Shown here in pieces: positions 21,178-33,719 of a stretch of DNA of 50,247 bases. Source of the DNA: Anthoceros angustus (Eukaryota; Streptophyta; Anthocerotopsida; Anthocerotales; Anthocerotaceae); the NCBI GenBank assembly GCA_010909165.1, contig MU008239.1, positions 1 through 50,247 of the forward strand, given 5' to 3'. The first letter of the stretch is position 1. Each line of letters starts with the position of its first letter. The notes under the pieces are model-generated. The model had not been told where the DNA came from. It saw only the letters and a program-made list of their open reading frames with translations, and searched no databases. The translations under genes and the position numbers were made by a program.

Positions 21178-21540
21178 TAATACATTATACATATATAAAA
21201 TACCAGCGTGATCAATGTTGTGTCACCGAATTTTGTAGGGATGGCGTTATAGAATGTTAATTATAACCCGTGAGCACTAGACGAACCATGATCGCTCACA
21301 ACACTCATCTATCCGATCGAACATACGATGAAATCTTGCAAGGCACGATCTCACAGTGCTGTAATACATTACATCCATATATATATATATAAACTACCAA
21401 CGTGGTGGTGGTTCGAATTTTGTAGAGATGGCGTTATAGAATGTTAACCCGAGCCTTTGGGCGAACCATGACCGCTAACAACACTGGGACTATCCAATCG
21501 AACATACGATGATTGCAAGGCATACGATCTCTGGGCCAAG
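21178..21540 (+). repeat. Tandem duplication, ~182-bp unit
   Basis: Copies at about 21178-21359 and 21360-21540 share GTAATACATTA, AATTTTGTAGRGATGGCGTT, ATAGAATGTTAA, CGAACCATGA and ATCGAACATACGATGA. An AT dinucleotide run lies in each (TATATA at about 21192 and 21377). Confidence 0.8.
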
Positions 21541-21543
21541 AAC

Positions 21544-21723
21544 ATGATATCGTTTGATGCCAAGCAAACTTCAATTCTTGCTAGGTCAGCGATGACTGGC
21601 GGGCATATGTTTGATTACCTTCGATTTGCGGCCGCCGATCTGATCAACCGGAGCTGGATGCAGCTCGTGCACCCCATCCACTGGTGGAGCTCCACCTCGG
21701 TGAAGGACCAAAAGAAAAAGTGA
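21544..21723 (+). CDS. Small open frame, 59 codons, unknown
   Basis: ATG to TGA with a protein-like composition; it contains SILARSAMTGGHMFDYLRF and SWMQLVHPIHWW, and the same frame stays open upstream of the ATG (AYDLWAKN). Not recognised. It could be a fragment of a decayed gene or transposon. There is no promoter or splice evidence. Confidence 0.2.
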   Translation: MISFDAKQTSILARSAMTGGHMFDYLRFAAADLINRSWMQLVHPIHWWSSTSVKDQKKK

Positions 21724-22214
21724 ACAATTTGTCGTGGCGAGATCGCGATCGGTCCCAAGCCATCCTTGTCGAGCTCGAGTTGAGAGCTGCTGAATCTTTA
21801 ATGCTGCCCTTCAAACCGTGTGCATTTGTCGTTGTCTTTGGAATCGGCGCCTATTAACTTTGTTGCTTAGCGTGGATATCCCCTTTATTCTAAGTTTCCT
21901 TTTGGCGAGATTTGTCGACCTACACGGTGATACGCGGCCTACATGATAGTCTGCTCCTTACTCGGACTACCGTAATGTGCAGCCTACGGTGGTAGTACGC
22001 GGCCTACCAACCTTTCGACTTACGCGCGCTGGGGTCGCTTGACCCGTTTTTCTTCGGGATATCCTCTTTGTTTTCTTAACAATATTCCACACTCTAGTTT
22101 CAAGATCTTGAAGTTTTCCTCGCATGTTCCTCTTCAATCGGTCTTAGCCAAAAAATCAAACTTGTTCATCCTTTGGCGATTTGAATTTGGTTGCCCAAAC
22201 TTTTACGTTCCACA
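21724..22214. other. Possible 3' LTR remnant or flank of the minus-strand gypsy element
   Basis: A purine-rich minus-strand stretch (GAGGTGGGGAG at about 22217-22227) followed by TGTGGAACG would suit a polypurine tract and LTR start at about 22214. I could not match this region to the opposite LTR beyond TTCCACA. A GTACGCGGCCTAC-like word recurs at about 21921 and 21992. Confidence 0.3.
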
Positions 22215-22225
22215 TACTCCCCACC

Positions 22226-23720
22226 TCACCTGTTTGCGTCCTCGCAAACAACAGGTACCTCTGGCTGAAGGTACTTCTTAATCTTCCACCCATTTACTCT
22301 GGTTGGCAGTAATTCTCCATCCAATACTCGTAGTTGCACAGACCCATTCTCGTACACTGCCGCCACCTCATAAGGTCCCATCCATCTTAGCCTGAGCTTC
22401 CCTGGAAAGTCTAGGTACCGACTATCATATAGAAGAACCAAATCCCCGTCCACGATAGCCTCCTGCTTCCTCAACCTCCCATCATGCCTGTCCTTCACGA
22501 GTTCACGAATCCATGTTTCTTCTAAAGCATCCTCCTACGTTCTTCTGCTCTATGAAGCGATTCTAGTCTAACTACTGCTATCCTCTACGGTCATGCGTTG
22601 TCCTCCATGATTACAGGTGGGTACTTCAAACTCCAGCATCACAGGTGACATGCCATACGTTAGATAATAAGGGTCTTTTGGTGGTTACCTTTTCCATGTC
22701 CTGTAAGCCACGTCGAATGCAACTTGGCATCCCAATCATACATGTGTTCTGATCACCTTGGTGAGGATTGTGCATAACCCATTCGTCTTCTCCGTCAATC
22801 CATTCGCTTTGGGGTTGTAGAATTCGTCTTTGATGCCGAATGTTGAAGTAGGTGGTCGAGATTCAACGACCGAGTTGAAATTGTCCCCGATTGACCAACT
22901 CTAAAGGACACCCATACCGGTTATGATGTTCTCGAATAGAAACAGCGCTGGTAGCGTCGTCCTTGTTGTGACATTTTCCCAATAATCCAACTAAAATGTC
23001 TGTCAGTCCATTGCGTTGGTGGTTTGATTGGCCCTACGAAATCGATTCCCCATTTCTCGAGCAGGCGCTAATGGCAAGATGTGGTAGGGGCCATTGTGTC
23101 GACAACGGCCGCCCAACCCTCGACACGCATCACACCTTCGGAATTCCACACATCCTTTTGCATCGTCACCGGAACCTACGCATTCAAAATCTTCTTAACG
23201 GTCACCTATAGAATAGTGTCCACACCTCCCTCTGCATATGCGCTTAGTACGAGTGTAGCCTCCTCGACGAGGATCTTCTCGTGCCCAAGTTTTAGACGCC
23301 TTCCGTAGGCGTGAGGTGCGGCTTTATGGAGAAAGAGCCTTCCCTTGACAACCCATCCGGCATGATTCCATGCTCCAAGAATTTCGTACTTCACGCTCAG
23401 CAGATACATGAACGCCCCTCACGTTCTAATCTTCTCCTTCCAGTGTCGTCTCCTCCTCCTAGGGCGTCATAGTGGCTCCGGATGGCGTGTATCCATCTGC
23501 GGCCCATCCTTCCTGCAGCCCATCTTTGCCGTTCCGACTGCGGTCCGTCGCATGTTCTTCCTCCGTTACGGCTGATTTTCCGTTCACATCGGCCTAAGGC
23601 GTCTGGGTCCATCTCGTACTCCCATGGTGACCTTCTTGACTTGTTGCACCTCCATGATTGAGTTTTGAGTGGTTACCCTGATCAATTCTCCCTGCGGTTT
23701 ACGCACGGATCTCTTAGTAA
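22226..23720 (-). mobile_element. Minus-strand Tat/Athila-like gypsy element, piece 3: integrase
   Basis: Reading leftwards: an RNase H-integrase linker (about 23700-23250), a zinc-binding remnant followed by VTVKKILNAYVPVTMQKDVW (about 23210-23150), the core start LLEKWGIDFVGPIKPPTQW (about 23065-23010), a later core part recognisable by TNGL/TILTK (about 22800-22750), and an intact C-terminal module containing DGDLVLLYDSRYLDFPGKL and RWMGPYEVAAVYENGSVQL (22498-22226). The C-terminal module is typical of Tat/Athila-type plant elements. The core is heavily broken. It continues the RNase H of the piece ending near 34.1 kb; X copy 1 lies between them. Confidence 0.75.
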
Positions 23721-23999
23721 AGTCGCGGCCTGGGCGGCCCAGTTAGTTTTTTCGGGAAAGGGTAAAACGAAGAGAGAGAATTTTCAATTGGTAAAATTTT
23801 TTACTGAATAAGGTGGAAATTGTAACAATAGAAAGCATAGACTGATGGATGGAAACATTTTACCATCCAAGTCAAAACTAGAACAGAGGGTAAAGAATGG
23901 ATCAACCAAGTGAATATAGAGTAAAAGAGTAGGCGATGAATGGAAACATTTTACCATCCAAATCAAAACTAGAACAAAGGGTAAAGAATGATCACCAAG

Positions 24000-26900
24000 T
24001 GAATAGCAAGTGCAACGAAATACCATGGTAGATTGTAATCTGAGTGGAGGCCTAATTCCAACACAATCGCTAATCGCGAAAACATCTTCGTACCATTCAT
24101 ACGGATCCGGGATATACAAAAACCAACAAAGAAATATCATCTTTGCAAAGTTTCTGTATCCGTAATAATTCAAAATAACAGAAAATAGAAAATACCGAAT
24201 AGTTGATCCTCCTTAAATTACAAATCTACATATACAAAGTAAATTAGGCTTGTAATTAGAGTTAGGAATACGCAAAGAAAAGTTCATTAGAAAAGATTCC
24301 CACCTTATTTTGGAAAATTTGTACAATTGTAGAGATTGAAGACATAGTTTCCAAGACCACTTGGTTTAACCGGCAACTTGTCCAACATTATCATAGTTTG
24401 CGGTTGATGAACGGGGCTTTGGAGAAATTCTTCATCTTCACGAAAGTTGAGAACCTAATCAAACATTACCGTCTTAGTCTACTAAAGTAAAATTAGCGAT
24501 CAAAATCAAGGGAACAATTAAATCAACTTACTTTATATGGTTTTCCATGGATGGAAGTGGGCGCTGAGTGACTAACATTGTCAATAGTTTGTCCTTTCCC
24601 CGCAATCGCATTTCTGTTGCTCCCTGCTTGAGTTTTTCCTGCTGTTTGAAATACTCTTGCCTCCTTTCGACATTTTTCTCCTTTGGATCTCCAAAGCTTT
24701 CTCTCTTGCTTGGAAACTCGGTTGTACACCTTGCGCCTCTGTCAATCAATCATGATTCTAAATCATTTGCCGTTGAAATTCCCTTTTCGATTCTCGTCAT
24801 TCTCCCTTTCTCGGGTAATCTCGGCAAAGACGCTCAAACCTGCTTGAACCACCCTTCTCAACCCCATCTTTGCTCTACCATATCCAAAGCTATAGGCGGT
24901 GTCTCCACAATCCTTCCTGTTGCACTTCGATTCGATGTCTCACCACAATGACTTGGCACAGGCCTCCAGGAGGCATCACCTCCACCACACTCGGGGCACC
25001 ATCAATGTTGAAATGAGGAACCAAATGCTCGTCAAACTAGTGGTGGGGCTAATACTCTGCCCGCAAACATAGAATCGAAACACAATAAGAGAATGAAGGA
25101 TGAAACTTAAACCACCTTTACACTTAACCTTTTCAACATGTCGATGTTGAATACACCCGATAATTAGTGCTGTCAATCAAGATCTTTAACACTACTTTCG
25201 GCACTTGACAGCTTCCAAAGCTTCACAATCTGGAGCGCAAACAACAACAAACATTGTATGAAATATTGGGTGCAAACCAGCAAGGAGAACCAAAATACAA
25301 CAAGAAGATACTAAGGTCCAGTCTTGACAAAGGGCCCCTTTCATGGTGGATAGCAAGGGTGCGATTGGCAACACACAGCAACAAAAAGCAACAAAAAGAG
25401 TCAAATACCAATCGCAAAGAAGAAAAGAAACAAACCTTCGACACCAAAACGACTCATAAAATGCTTACACGGGCCTCCAATAGGAGGCATCACCTCCACC
25501 ACCAGCACCATCAATGTTGAACCGAGGACCGAAATGCTCGTCAAACTAGTGGGTGACACGATCTTTAGTGGTGGGGCTAATACTCGCCAAAACATAGAAT
25601 CGACAAACACAATAAGAGAATGAAGGATAAAACTTAAACCACCTTTACACTTAACCTTTTCAACATGTCGATGTTGAATACACCCGAGTTGGTCCTGTCA
25701 ATCGAAGATCTTTAACACTACTTCGGCACTTGGACAGCTTCCAAAGCTTCACAATCTGGGCGCAAACAACAACAAACATTGCATGAAATATTGGGTGCAA
25801 ACCAGCAAGGAGGACGAAAATACAACAGAAGATACTAACCGTCCAGTCTTGACAAAGGGCCGCTTTCATGGTGGATAGCGAGGTGGTAACGATTGGCAAC
25901 ACTGCAACAAAAAGCAACAAAAAGAATCAAATACCAATCAAAAAGATTAAAAGAAACAAACCTTAAACCAAAACGACTCATGGAATGCTTACGTTGAACT
26001 TGTAGGCAACATTGAGCACAAGCCTATGCACAACAAATTCTTAACATCAGCATCCTTTAGTAGAATCATAATCTTCTCCAGTAAAATCACTCCCTTCATG
26101 GTAGAAAATACTTACATCTTCTTGATGGAAAAACTATATCCGAGTCCCATTGACAACAAGCGGAAGCACACCCAAGTCATCCCGCATCCGATCGAAGTTC
26201 TTCATTGAGCAACTCATTGTATGATCTTCTTTCACGGAACTAGAACCACAGGGCATGCTTTTGCTTGCCCGACGGTCATACAAAGTCCATGCAGAGAACA
26301 CATCATGTCAATAGAAGGCATAAACAAGTTGACGGCATCAACAAATAGATCCTACCTTGAAAATCCAGCTTTGTGGCGGTGGCCTTGATCCGAGGGCACG
26401 AGCCATGGTCACGCGTAATCATCGTTACACGGCGGCTCTTGTTCGTGTAATACCCATCAAGACCAGCTCGCCATTGTCTTCATATATTTTGAGAGCATTC
26501 CTTTGGATACCGGAGTTTTGCATACCAAGCCTACTCACGAGAAAATTAAAGTTAGCATCCAATGGAACACAAACCTAGAACCCTTATCAAAAGATACTTA
26601 CATTCGATCTTGGATTATCGATGGGAGAATTGAAAAGAAACCCTTGGATAGATATATTCTTGTCATTTGCATCCACTTTGGACAATGGTCAATGACGGCT
26701 TTAAATGTTTGAATAACATCCACCTCATAGTTTTTCACTTTTGGCGGAAGTGCTCACTCGTAGTTGCGCATATCAACTTTGTAATTCTTGAATATGGTCC
26801 TCGTATCTGCGAGGCAACACAAGGAGGGTATTACAACACAAACAAGGTATCATACACAGAGTATTACCACACAACAAAGCATCAATCAAAACATGGACAA

Positions 26901-28276
26901 ACGTCAGTACAAAAACGCCTCAATCCAAGAGAATGAGAAGTCCACACATTAACGTTGTGCAATTCCTCCCGCCACGTGCTCAAACGATTCATGCAAAATA
27001 TGCACACCTATTCCATCGAATCGTTAGAAGCAAACAACAGAAGTATTGCAAAATGCACACAAGAAGCTAGGAATCGAACACAAACCTTTTCTCGGGCGCC
27101 GCCCAAAAGAACATTGATGGTCACGTGGGCAAGAATTGTCTCTCATCATCATCGATATCGGTTTCACCACCTTTCGGCGATACTATACCAAGGTCTTTCG
27201 ATTTTCATGGAAGCAACAAGTGCGGCGACAACCATTGAACACGTGAAACATATTGATCACAGCACATCGGACCCAAGACGGCTTTGCTCCGGAACACACT
27301 TCCTTATCAAAATGCGATTGAACCCTCGAAGAAGGACATCAACCCGCACCAATATACGAAATCAACATAAAATGAAAAAACAACGGAACAGAAGGGATGA
27401 AGACTTACGTTTGAGAGAATCTTGAGTTGTCTTTTAAGTTCGAACTTGGTGGAAAACGGTATCAATATAAGGTTCAAGTCCTTGTGAGGAATGTCCTCTA
27501 TTGCACTATCCCAACCCCTCACACCACTCACTTTCATGAAAGACTTAAGACGACTCCGGCACCAATTATTTTGGCGTTTGGACTTGTCCTCACCACCACT
27601 CATTGCATCATTCACGGCTCCCTCAGGAATCGAGGGGTCAAACCCTTGGTCCCTAAAATGGGCCTCATCTTCAATTTCTTCCATGCCCATAGCAAAATCA
27701 TCCTCAGGATCAGCACACCTCAATCTCTCAAACATATCAATACACTCCTGGTCAGGGATAACTTCAGGTTCAGGGAGCGACAGTGGAATGGAAAACTCAC
27801 CAGGCTGAAAGGAATTCAGAGACTTATCTTGCTGCACGGGAGCAGCCACACAGCCATTTTGAGACTGTAGGCATGCTTTCGCAGCGCAAAGGACCATGGA
27901 ATCAGTAGTAATCAGATGGACATTCTCACCAACAAACTTAACCCCTCTCTCAGAAACAGGACAATAGTTAGTAATCTCGACAAGGGACCCTCCACCAAGG
28001 GCACAGTCGGTGTCAACCCTTCTTCTCTTCCGAGCAAATTCAGAGCACGGGCATCCTCCTTGGATGAAAAGTGCCTTGGCGGTTTGGGAATGGACTTTTC
28101 GGCACCAAATATGTCCCTCACTATGCACAAGGACCGTCAACTTTACCATCATCCTGCAGAGGGTGGGTTGCGGTGTGAGCGATGGCTTTTAACACGTTGT
28201 CGAGTGTACGGCTTGGACATGACAAAGGTGCACACTTCTTGCCCGGTCCAGAGGCCCGAGGTTTTCTTTTAGCCAT
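24000..28276 (-). CDS. X gene 1, copy 1 (multi-exon, unknown function)
   Basis: Unrecognised. The start is ATG at 28276-28274 (MAKRKPRASGPGKK). Exon 1 continues with AHTATHPLQDDGKVDG, SIPKPPRHFSSKEDAR, VEITNYCPVSERG, then an acidic segment with CIDMFERLR and DDFAMGMEEIEDE, ending KFELKRQLKILSN at a conserved GTAAGT donor (about 27415). Exon 2 has MSFFEG (about 27340). A later exon has EHFRQK and IDHCPKWMQMTR (about 26745-26610). A CWFLYIPDP segment (24130-24104) is shared with copy 2. Single-base shifts break the frame. Long exons shared with copy 2 in both sequence and splice sites show it is a real, once-expressed gene of the element. I see no transposase, helicase or polymerase motif. Confidence 0.45.
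24955..25995. repeat. Tandem duplication, ~510-bp unit, inside X gene 1 copy 1
   Basis: Copies at about 24963-25470 and 25472-25995 are almost identical over long stretches (AGGCATCACCTCCACCAC, CAACATGTCGATGTTGAATA, GCAAACAACAACAAACATTG, AGTCTTGACAAAGGGCC). On the minus strand each contains two exon-like blocks separated by T-rich, intron-like sequence, so it looks like a two-exon duplication. I saw no such duplication in X copy 2. Confidence 0.85.
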
Positions 28277-30090
28277 CGCAACAGAAGTCATCGAACAACG
28301 TTGAGATGTACAAACAACATAACAGATAACAAACGAAAAGAAAGAACTCACATGCGCCTTGAACCGGATGAGAACCTGTTGGAAGGTCTAAAAGTTGATT
28401 ATCAGACAGTCTAGACAAGAGAGGATATGGGGCGGTGCCCCAAAACACAACTTGGGGCTAGACATTGTTAGAGTTGTTATTCCTTCCACTTTCATTAAGG
28501 ATGACACATAGAACTCTAAAAATACACCACATATGGGAAAAATAAAGTGAAAACCCTTTTTCAAGTACAACAAGAGTTAGACGTACAAACAACCATAGAT
28601 GTACAACATATACATCAGACCACACAAGTAAAACAATCAAGCGCTCATTGGACAACAGACTCATCCATGCCACACAACAACACATATTTCTAGATTAGAA
28701 TCGAAAACATCCAAAGATGTTGGGAGGCAAACCCTCGAGCGTTGCACACTTCAATACACCGCACATAAACACCGGTCTATGAGATTAAGCTCCAAGACAT
28801 GCACAATACACCATGCCCAATCCAGATTCACTTTTCAATGACACAATGCGAGATGGTGATTACCAAATCTACAAGCGGGTCTTCAACGACAAAGCAGCGC
28901 AAAAGCGATTATCGACACCGCAAAAGTCAACTAACGACGCACAAAAGCACGCGAGCAGAACGAGAAAAAAAATCATTGCGATAAGAACAAACAACGCTAC
29001 ACAATCAACACTACGAGACAAACAAAGTCATTACGAGCGAAGTCAAGTAGGATCACATGACACGAAGACAAGAAAGCGTAGACGGATGATACCATACAAA
29101 AACCAAGGACAACAACCATACATGGGGACACTTCCAACAAGCAAATAAGGATTGTATGACATAAAGATCACTACTATGAACAAACCGAAAAACACTCAAG
29201 CTCTAAGTCTAAGAAAGTTCGGTCGATTTCAAAAGGAACGAGGGGGGTCGTTTTCATAAAAGCAAGCACCACCATTGACGCTGGCTTCAACAACAAACAC
29301 GATGTGCAACGAACAACAACAATACAAGAGGAACGGAGAGCGTGTCGGCAAAGACAAATCGGATAGCAATTGAGCATCAGAGACATCTTCTAGCAAAATA
29401 GACAAGCACGTACAGACAAAGAACAAGATCATCGACCGGGGGACACACATGATAAGGCCAAGACCGAGCGGCGCGAATACCGCGAACATGACCAAAACCG
29501 CACAAAACAACAAGAGCAAAACAATATACAAGGAGGCGACACAACGTAAGCGCAAATGACAACGATTTTCAAAAGGAGCGATAGACCTTAACACGAAACC
29601 TTGGCCGGTCAAACACGGACCTTGTGTCAAAACACCTTGGCTTGGACTTAGCAACAACGGCCTTAGAAGCAAAGACCTTGACCTTGATGGGAAAGCCTTG
29701 AAAACAACCTTCAAAGCAGAAAGACGACTTTGCCTTGAGCAAACTTTCTCGAGACCTTGGCCTTGACGAAGGGGTAAAACCTTAGCCTTTGGAGAAGGCT
29801 GAAAGAACACAGGCTCAAAACTTGAACAAAGGCCTTAGCCTAGAACACCTTGGCCTTGACAACAAAAGGGCTTAGCCTTGAGCACAGAAACAACCTTGGC
29901 TGAAACTAGAACTGACTCCTAAGCCTTGAGCAAAACGGATGCACCTTGGCCTACGAAGGCGGCAAGGCCTTGGCCTTCAAACACAGACGGAATACCTTGG
30001 CTGCGAAACTAATCACCGGACGCCTAAGCAGGAGAAGAGGTGGACCACCTAGGCCTCAAAGGAAGAAAAAGACCTTGGCCTTTGGAGAAG
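28277..30090 (-). other. Long leader of X gene 1, copy 1, with AAGGCCAAGG words
   Basis: About 1.8 kb between the TATA box at 30092 and the gene 1 ATG. The part at 29580-30080 repeats CCTTGGCCTTGAG / CTTAGCCTTGAG-like words every 20-40 bp (GCCAAGG on the transcribed strand). The open frame at 29229-29810 in this stretch has a biased composition and is not conserved with copy 2, so I regard it as non-coding leader or intron. Confidence 0.5.
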
Positions 30091-30091
30091 C

Positions 30092-30099
30092 CTTATATA
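30092..30099 (-). promoter_or_regulatory. TATA box for X gene 1, copy 1
   Basis: The minus strand reads GGCCTATATAAGGC. Upstream (30110-30330) are repeated AGGTTTGG / AACCTA words. The arrangement of TAGGTTTGG words, GGTAGAGAG, TTAGGTTTTGG and TATATAA is the same as in copy 2 (41580-41760). Confidence 0.65.
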
Positions 30100-30339
30100 G
30101 GCCAAAACCTAACCTCCTCTGCCGCGCCGTTCTCTCTACCAAACCTGATTTGAATTCAACCTAACATTCCGAGAAATCCAAACCTCAGGTTCGCCATTAG
30201 CGCCGCCACTTCAACCAAACCTAGGTTGGATTCCAAACCTAGCCTAGCTCAAACCTAATCTCCGAGCCGTAGCCGCTTCCAACCACGCCACGCCACATAC
30301 CGTCAACCATCTAGAACCCTAAGTTTTCTGTTAAACATA

Positions 30340-31740
30340 CACTTAGGGTTTTCTTCACCACACGCCCGCCAGTGCTCTTCCTGGTCGATCTTGACGACCT
30401 TTGGCGGTCGCGGCATCTCGTTACGATCGCGCCTTTGCAGTGTGTGTTGGTGGGCCTCCGCTCGCGCCATCGGCTCCACTTCCCTTCATCTTACGCCCAC
30501 CACGTCGATGGGCTCTCGATCGCCTAGTCTTTGGTTCCATCCCTTGCATGTTCACTCAATTCCACTCTCTCGATATTGGTTTGGAACTACGATCAAGTTC
30601 ATTTTGACGTGGCATCCACTCCTTAGCTCTCCGCGCCAATTGGACAACTTGCTTCTTCCTCAGCGGCGTGCCCGATCGTTCTCCTTACTCTTTCGTTCTA
30701 GCCCTTTCGGCATGTCCCCGTGGGTATTGGGTCCACCGTTTACATGCTAGGATCTCCCTCCCGCCCGCTTTTGGTTCCGATCCATTGCGAGTTTCGTGTG
30801 CCTTTGCACCGCCAAGGGTTAGCTGGAAAAGTTCTCTTGTGGGTTATGGTGCTCTTCCTTTGTTCCCACCGTCGATCGCATTTTTGTTTGTCTTTGCACG
30901 ATCCGCTTTCGGTGACTGGGTTACTTGCTAAGTTGCTCTCTCTTGGTCTTGTTTTTCTCATTGTTTTACTACATGCCTTGTCCTTCTTACCCACATGGCT
31001 TGTCCCTGCCAGTTCCTCTCTCCTGTCGACCTGCATCCGCATCACGAGTTTTCAATTTGGGTTGCTTGGTATTTCGAGGTGTAAGCCGAGAGGCTCTTTG
31101 TGCTGCGTTGTCACACGTAAGCTTACATCCTCTTTTGGTGTTGGCGCATGTCGATTACTTAAGTTTCTCTCACTTAAAAGGACCAAGTTTGTAAATCTCG
31201 GTTGGTCACCATCACATCCCACTAGTTGGGCATCATTGGTAAACGGCATGGAGTTTTGATGGGCTAGTGTTTTCAATCACTTTGTCATGCACTTAATAAA
31301 CTCGACCTCTCATCTCCGGTGTTCCAGCCAAAGGTCACGCAAGAAGGCGCCATCCTAGTGTAAATCGTCCGTCACAATAATTCTATGGTCATCTTTTGAC
31401 GGCGTGTCGGAGGGTTGTGCCTGGGAAACTAATGAATGATTGGGTTGACGGAAGCAGGGGGTAAGGGTTAGCAAAGAGTCTCGTTCTTGAAGTCTTTTGA
31501 ACATAACTATCCTGCGTAAAACATGAATCTTGTGTGCGAGTTTGAGAACATATTCGCGCTTGTTGCTTCCAACAAATTCGATTGGTGATGACAGCTTTTA
31601 ACAAAATTCGATGCGGGATCTTGCGACAATTGGTTTCGTGAAGCGTCGGAAGCGACGTATCGTGACGTGGTAATACCTTGCTCAACCCGTTCTTTGTTTT
31701 GCGCGCAATGCGTCTTGTGCTTGATTTGTGATGGTCCACT
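30340..31740. other. GC-rich centre of X copy 1
   Basis: Plus-strand open frames (30391-30750, 30720-31259) lie here, but their Ser/Leu/Pro-rich translations look compositional and I see no conserved counterpart in copy 2. A TTAGGGTTT word is at about 30346. Probably promoter and leader for the divergent genes. Confidence 0.4.
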
Positions 31741-31845
31741 AGTGTGTTCGATGGCTTTTCATTTGAATCGATGGAATCGACAACGAAAGCAATAACGATT
31801 TTCAAATCCAAGAAGGTACTTGATTGCTACATGTATTATCGTTCT

Positions 31846-32025
31846 TACTTTGCTTTTACTTTTACTGCTACTTTTGCTTTACTTTACTTTTACTTTTACT
31901 TTTACTTTTACTACTTTGCTACTGCTCTTACTTTTACTTTACTTTGCTACTTTGCTAACCTACTTTACTTTTACTTACTTTTACTCTTACGACTTTACTA
32001 CTTTTACACTTTTACTTTTATCTAT
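31846..32025 (+). repeat. (TTTTAC)n microsatellite
   Basis: About 180 bp of imperfect TTTTAC/TTTAC/TGCTAC units. Not seen in X copy 2, so a local expansion in copy 1. Confidence 0.9.
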
Positions 32026-32339
32026 TGTCAACCCCTCAGACAGAACTCACATGGCGCCACCACAAGCGCCATTACAAATTACTTCCCACCCATGGGGATC
32101 CAGATATGACGCTAACGCAGTTTGAACCACCACCGGAGATCGGAAAGATCGTAGAAAAGGTATTCGTGAAAAATGATTGTTGTTAGTCCTGTATATTCTT
32201 CTCGTTGGTCGAGTCTAACAAAACCCGTGGGTTTCATCCTCTGCGAGCACACAATGTTCTGTGATGGACAAACAAGACCTTAAGCATCTTTGCGAGATGC
32301 CCCTTGATTGAATAAGATAAAGAAGGTAAGCACTTTTCC

Positions 32340-33640
32340 TATTTCATAAACTTGATCTAAGTATGCTCGAATCCAAAATCCTAACCCTAAATTTATCTCT
32401 GCAGGATATAAAAAGAACCTTGAACAACGACTCAATTGGGCTGAAAGCGTACACACTTGTGGAAAGGTTTAATGGACAGATTTCAATGCAAACAATGTTG
32501 GAGGGATATCAAAGTTCCATCCAGATCGGAGGTAATCAAATTAACATTCATACCTTCTTTCACACCTTCTTCTTTTAACTTGGCATTCTGAGAATCTTTG
32601 GAAAAACAAACGCCAAAAATATAAAGGACAAAGTCGATGAGATTGACAACAACATTGACAATGCGGCCATCTCAATCGGTACACAAAATGTATTTTGTAT
32701 TTAATTTGTTTTAATATGATTTTGGTTTAAGAAAGTAATGATTTTGGTTTTGATCGGGCAAAAGAGAAAATAGATGACTTCATGGAGAATGGACCAACTT
32801 ACGGGCCGTCACAAGAGTTCACCGAGTTTGGAAAGTGGATGAGCAATTTTCAATATCCACCACTTTTGAAGACTTTAAATCCAAGTATCACCAATTTGGG
32901 AGCATAGTCTAAAAGAGAGCGCAGCCCATCTTGAATGAAGATGGGTCCAACCCACATTCGAGCAGCAGAGATCCAAGCAAGTAAGCGAAAACTCCCTTTC
33001 TCTTTCTTATTTTTTACATATAACTCTATGTAATGTAATTGTATGCATTGAATGCGAGATAGGGGCAGCAATTGAAAATAAGGAGTTGAAAGCACAGACT
33101 TGTTGTCTCTCATGGAAGAACCGGAGACAACGAAAAATATTCAAAAGGTACATCGTTTGAAAGATATTATCTTGCATTCCAAGATGAATTCTAATGAATA
33201 TGTTTCTTGAACATACGATCACATTTCCAGTTGGAAATCTTCACAACGTGTTTAACGCTTGTCGAAAAGGTATATGCAAAGAAAGATCTTCTCCGAATTG
33301 AAATGGAGGTAAATGACTAATTACTTTTACTTTTTGTTTGTAGTTATCGAAGAATCAAAGCGAGTTGTTTTCACTCTTTGAGGTGAGTACTAAAGTTGGA
33401 AAAACAATATGTTTTATATATGAATTCGACAAAGGTTTAAATTGCGAAATATTCTCGCTTGGATGAAATATTCAAATGATTATACATTTATCTGGACCAT
33501 ACAATCAGCAGCTCAAAAGTACTATTAGAAGAAGGCCTGGAACCATTTTACACTCCATCTACTCCAATAGAAGATGAGTAGAATTTACCAAAATCATTTG
33601 AATTACCTTACGGCGGTGGGAAAGGTAATGCTTTTCTGTA
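32340..33640 (+). CDS. X gene 2, copy 1 (multi-exon, unknown function)
   Basis: Unrecognised. A chain of short exon-like segments with intron-like AT-rich spacers points to the inner end of X. One frame gives KDKVDEIDNNIDNAAIS (about 32625-32680), another EKIDDFMENGPTYGPSQEF (about 32765-32820), then LEIFTTCLTLVEKV (about 33232-33270). Charged, helical, coiled-coil-like. The KVDEIDN block matches EKIEAMDDKIN on the minus strand of copy 2 (about 39230-39200), the evidence that this is a shared gene. Exon borders are guesses. Confidence 0.35.
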
Positions 33641-33719
33641 AAAGGATTCAAAAACGAAAACGAGCAATGAAAAATAGTAAGAGAGAAATGACATATAAGC
33701 CGGGTGGTTTAGGCACCAA

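Noticed and set aside
29229-29810. 193-codon frame on the minus strand
   Set aside because: It lies in the GCCAAGG-word leader of X. The frame is not conserved in copy 2 and is probably by chance.
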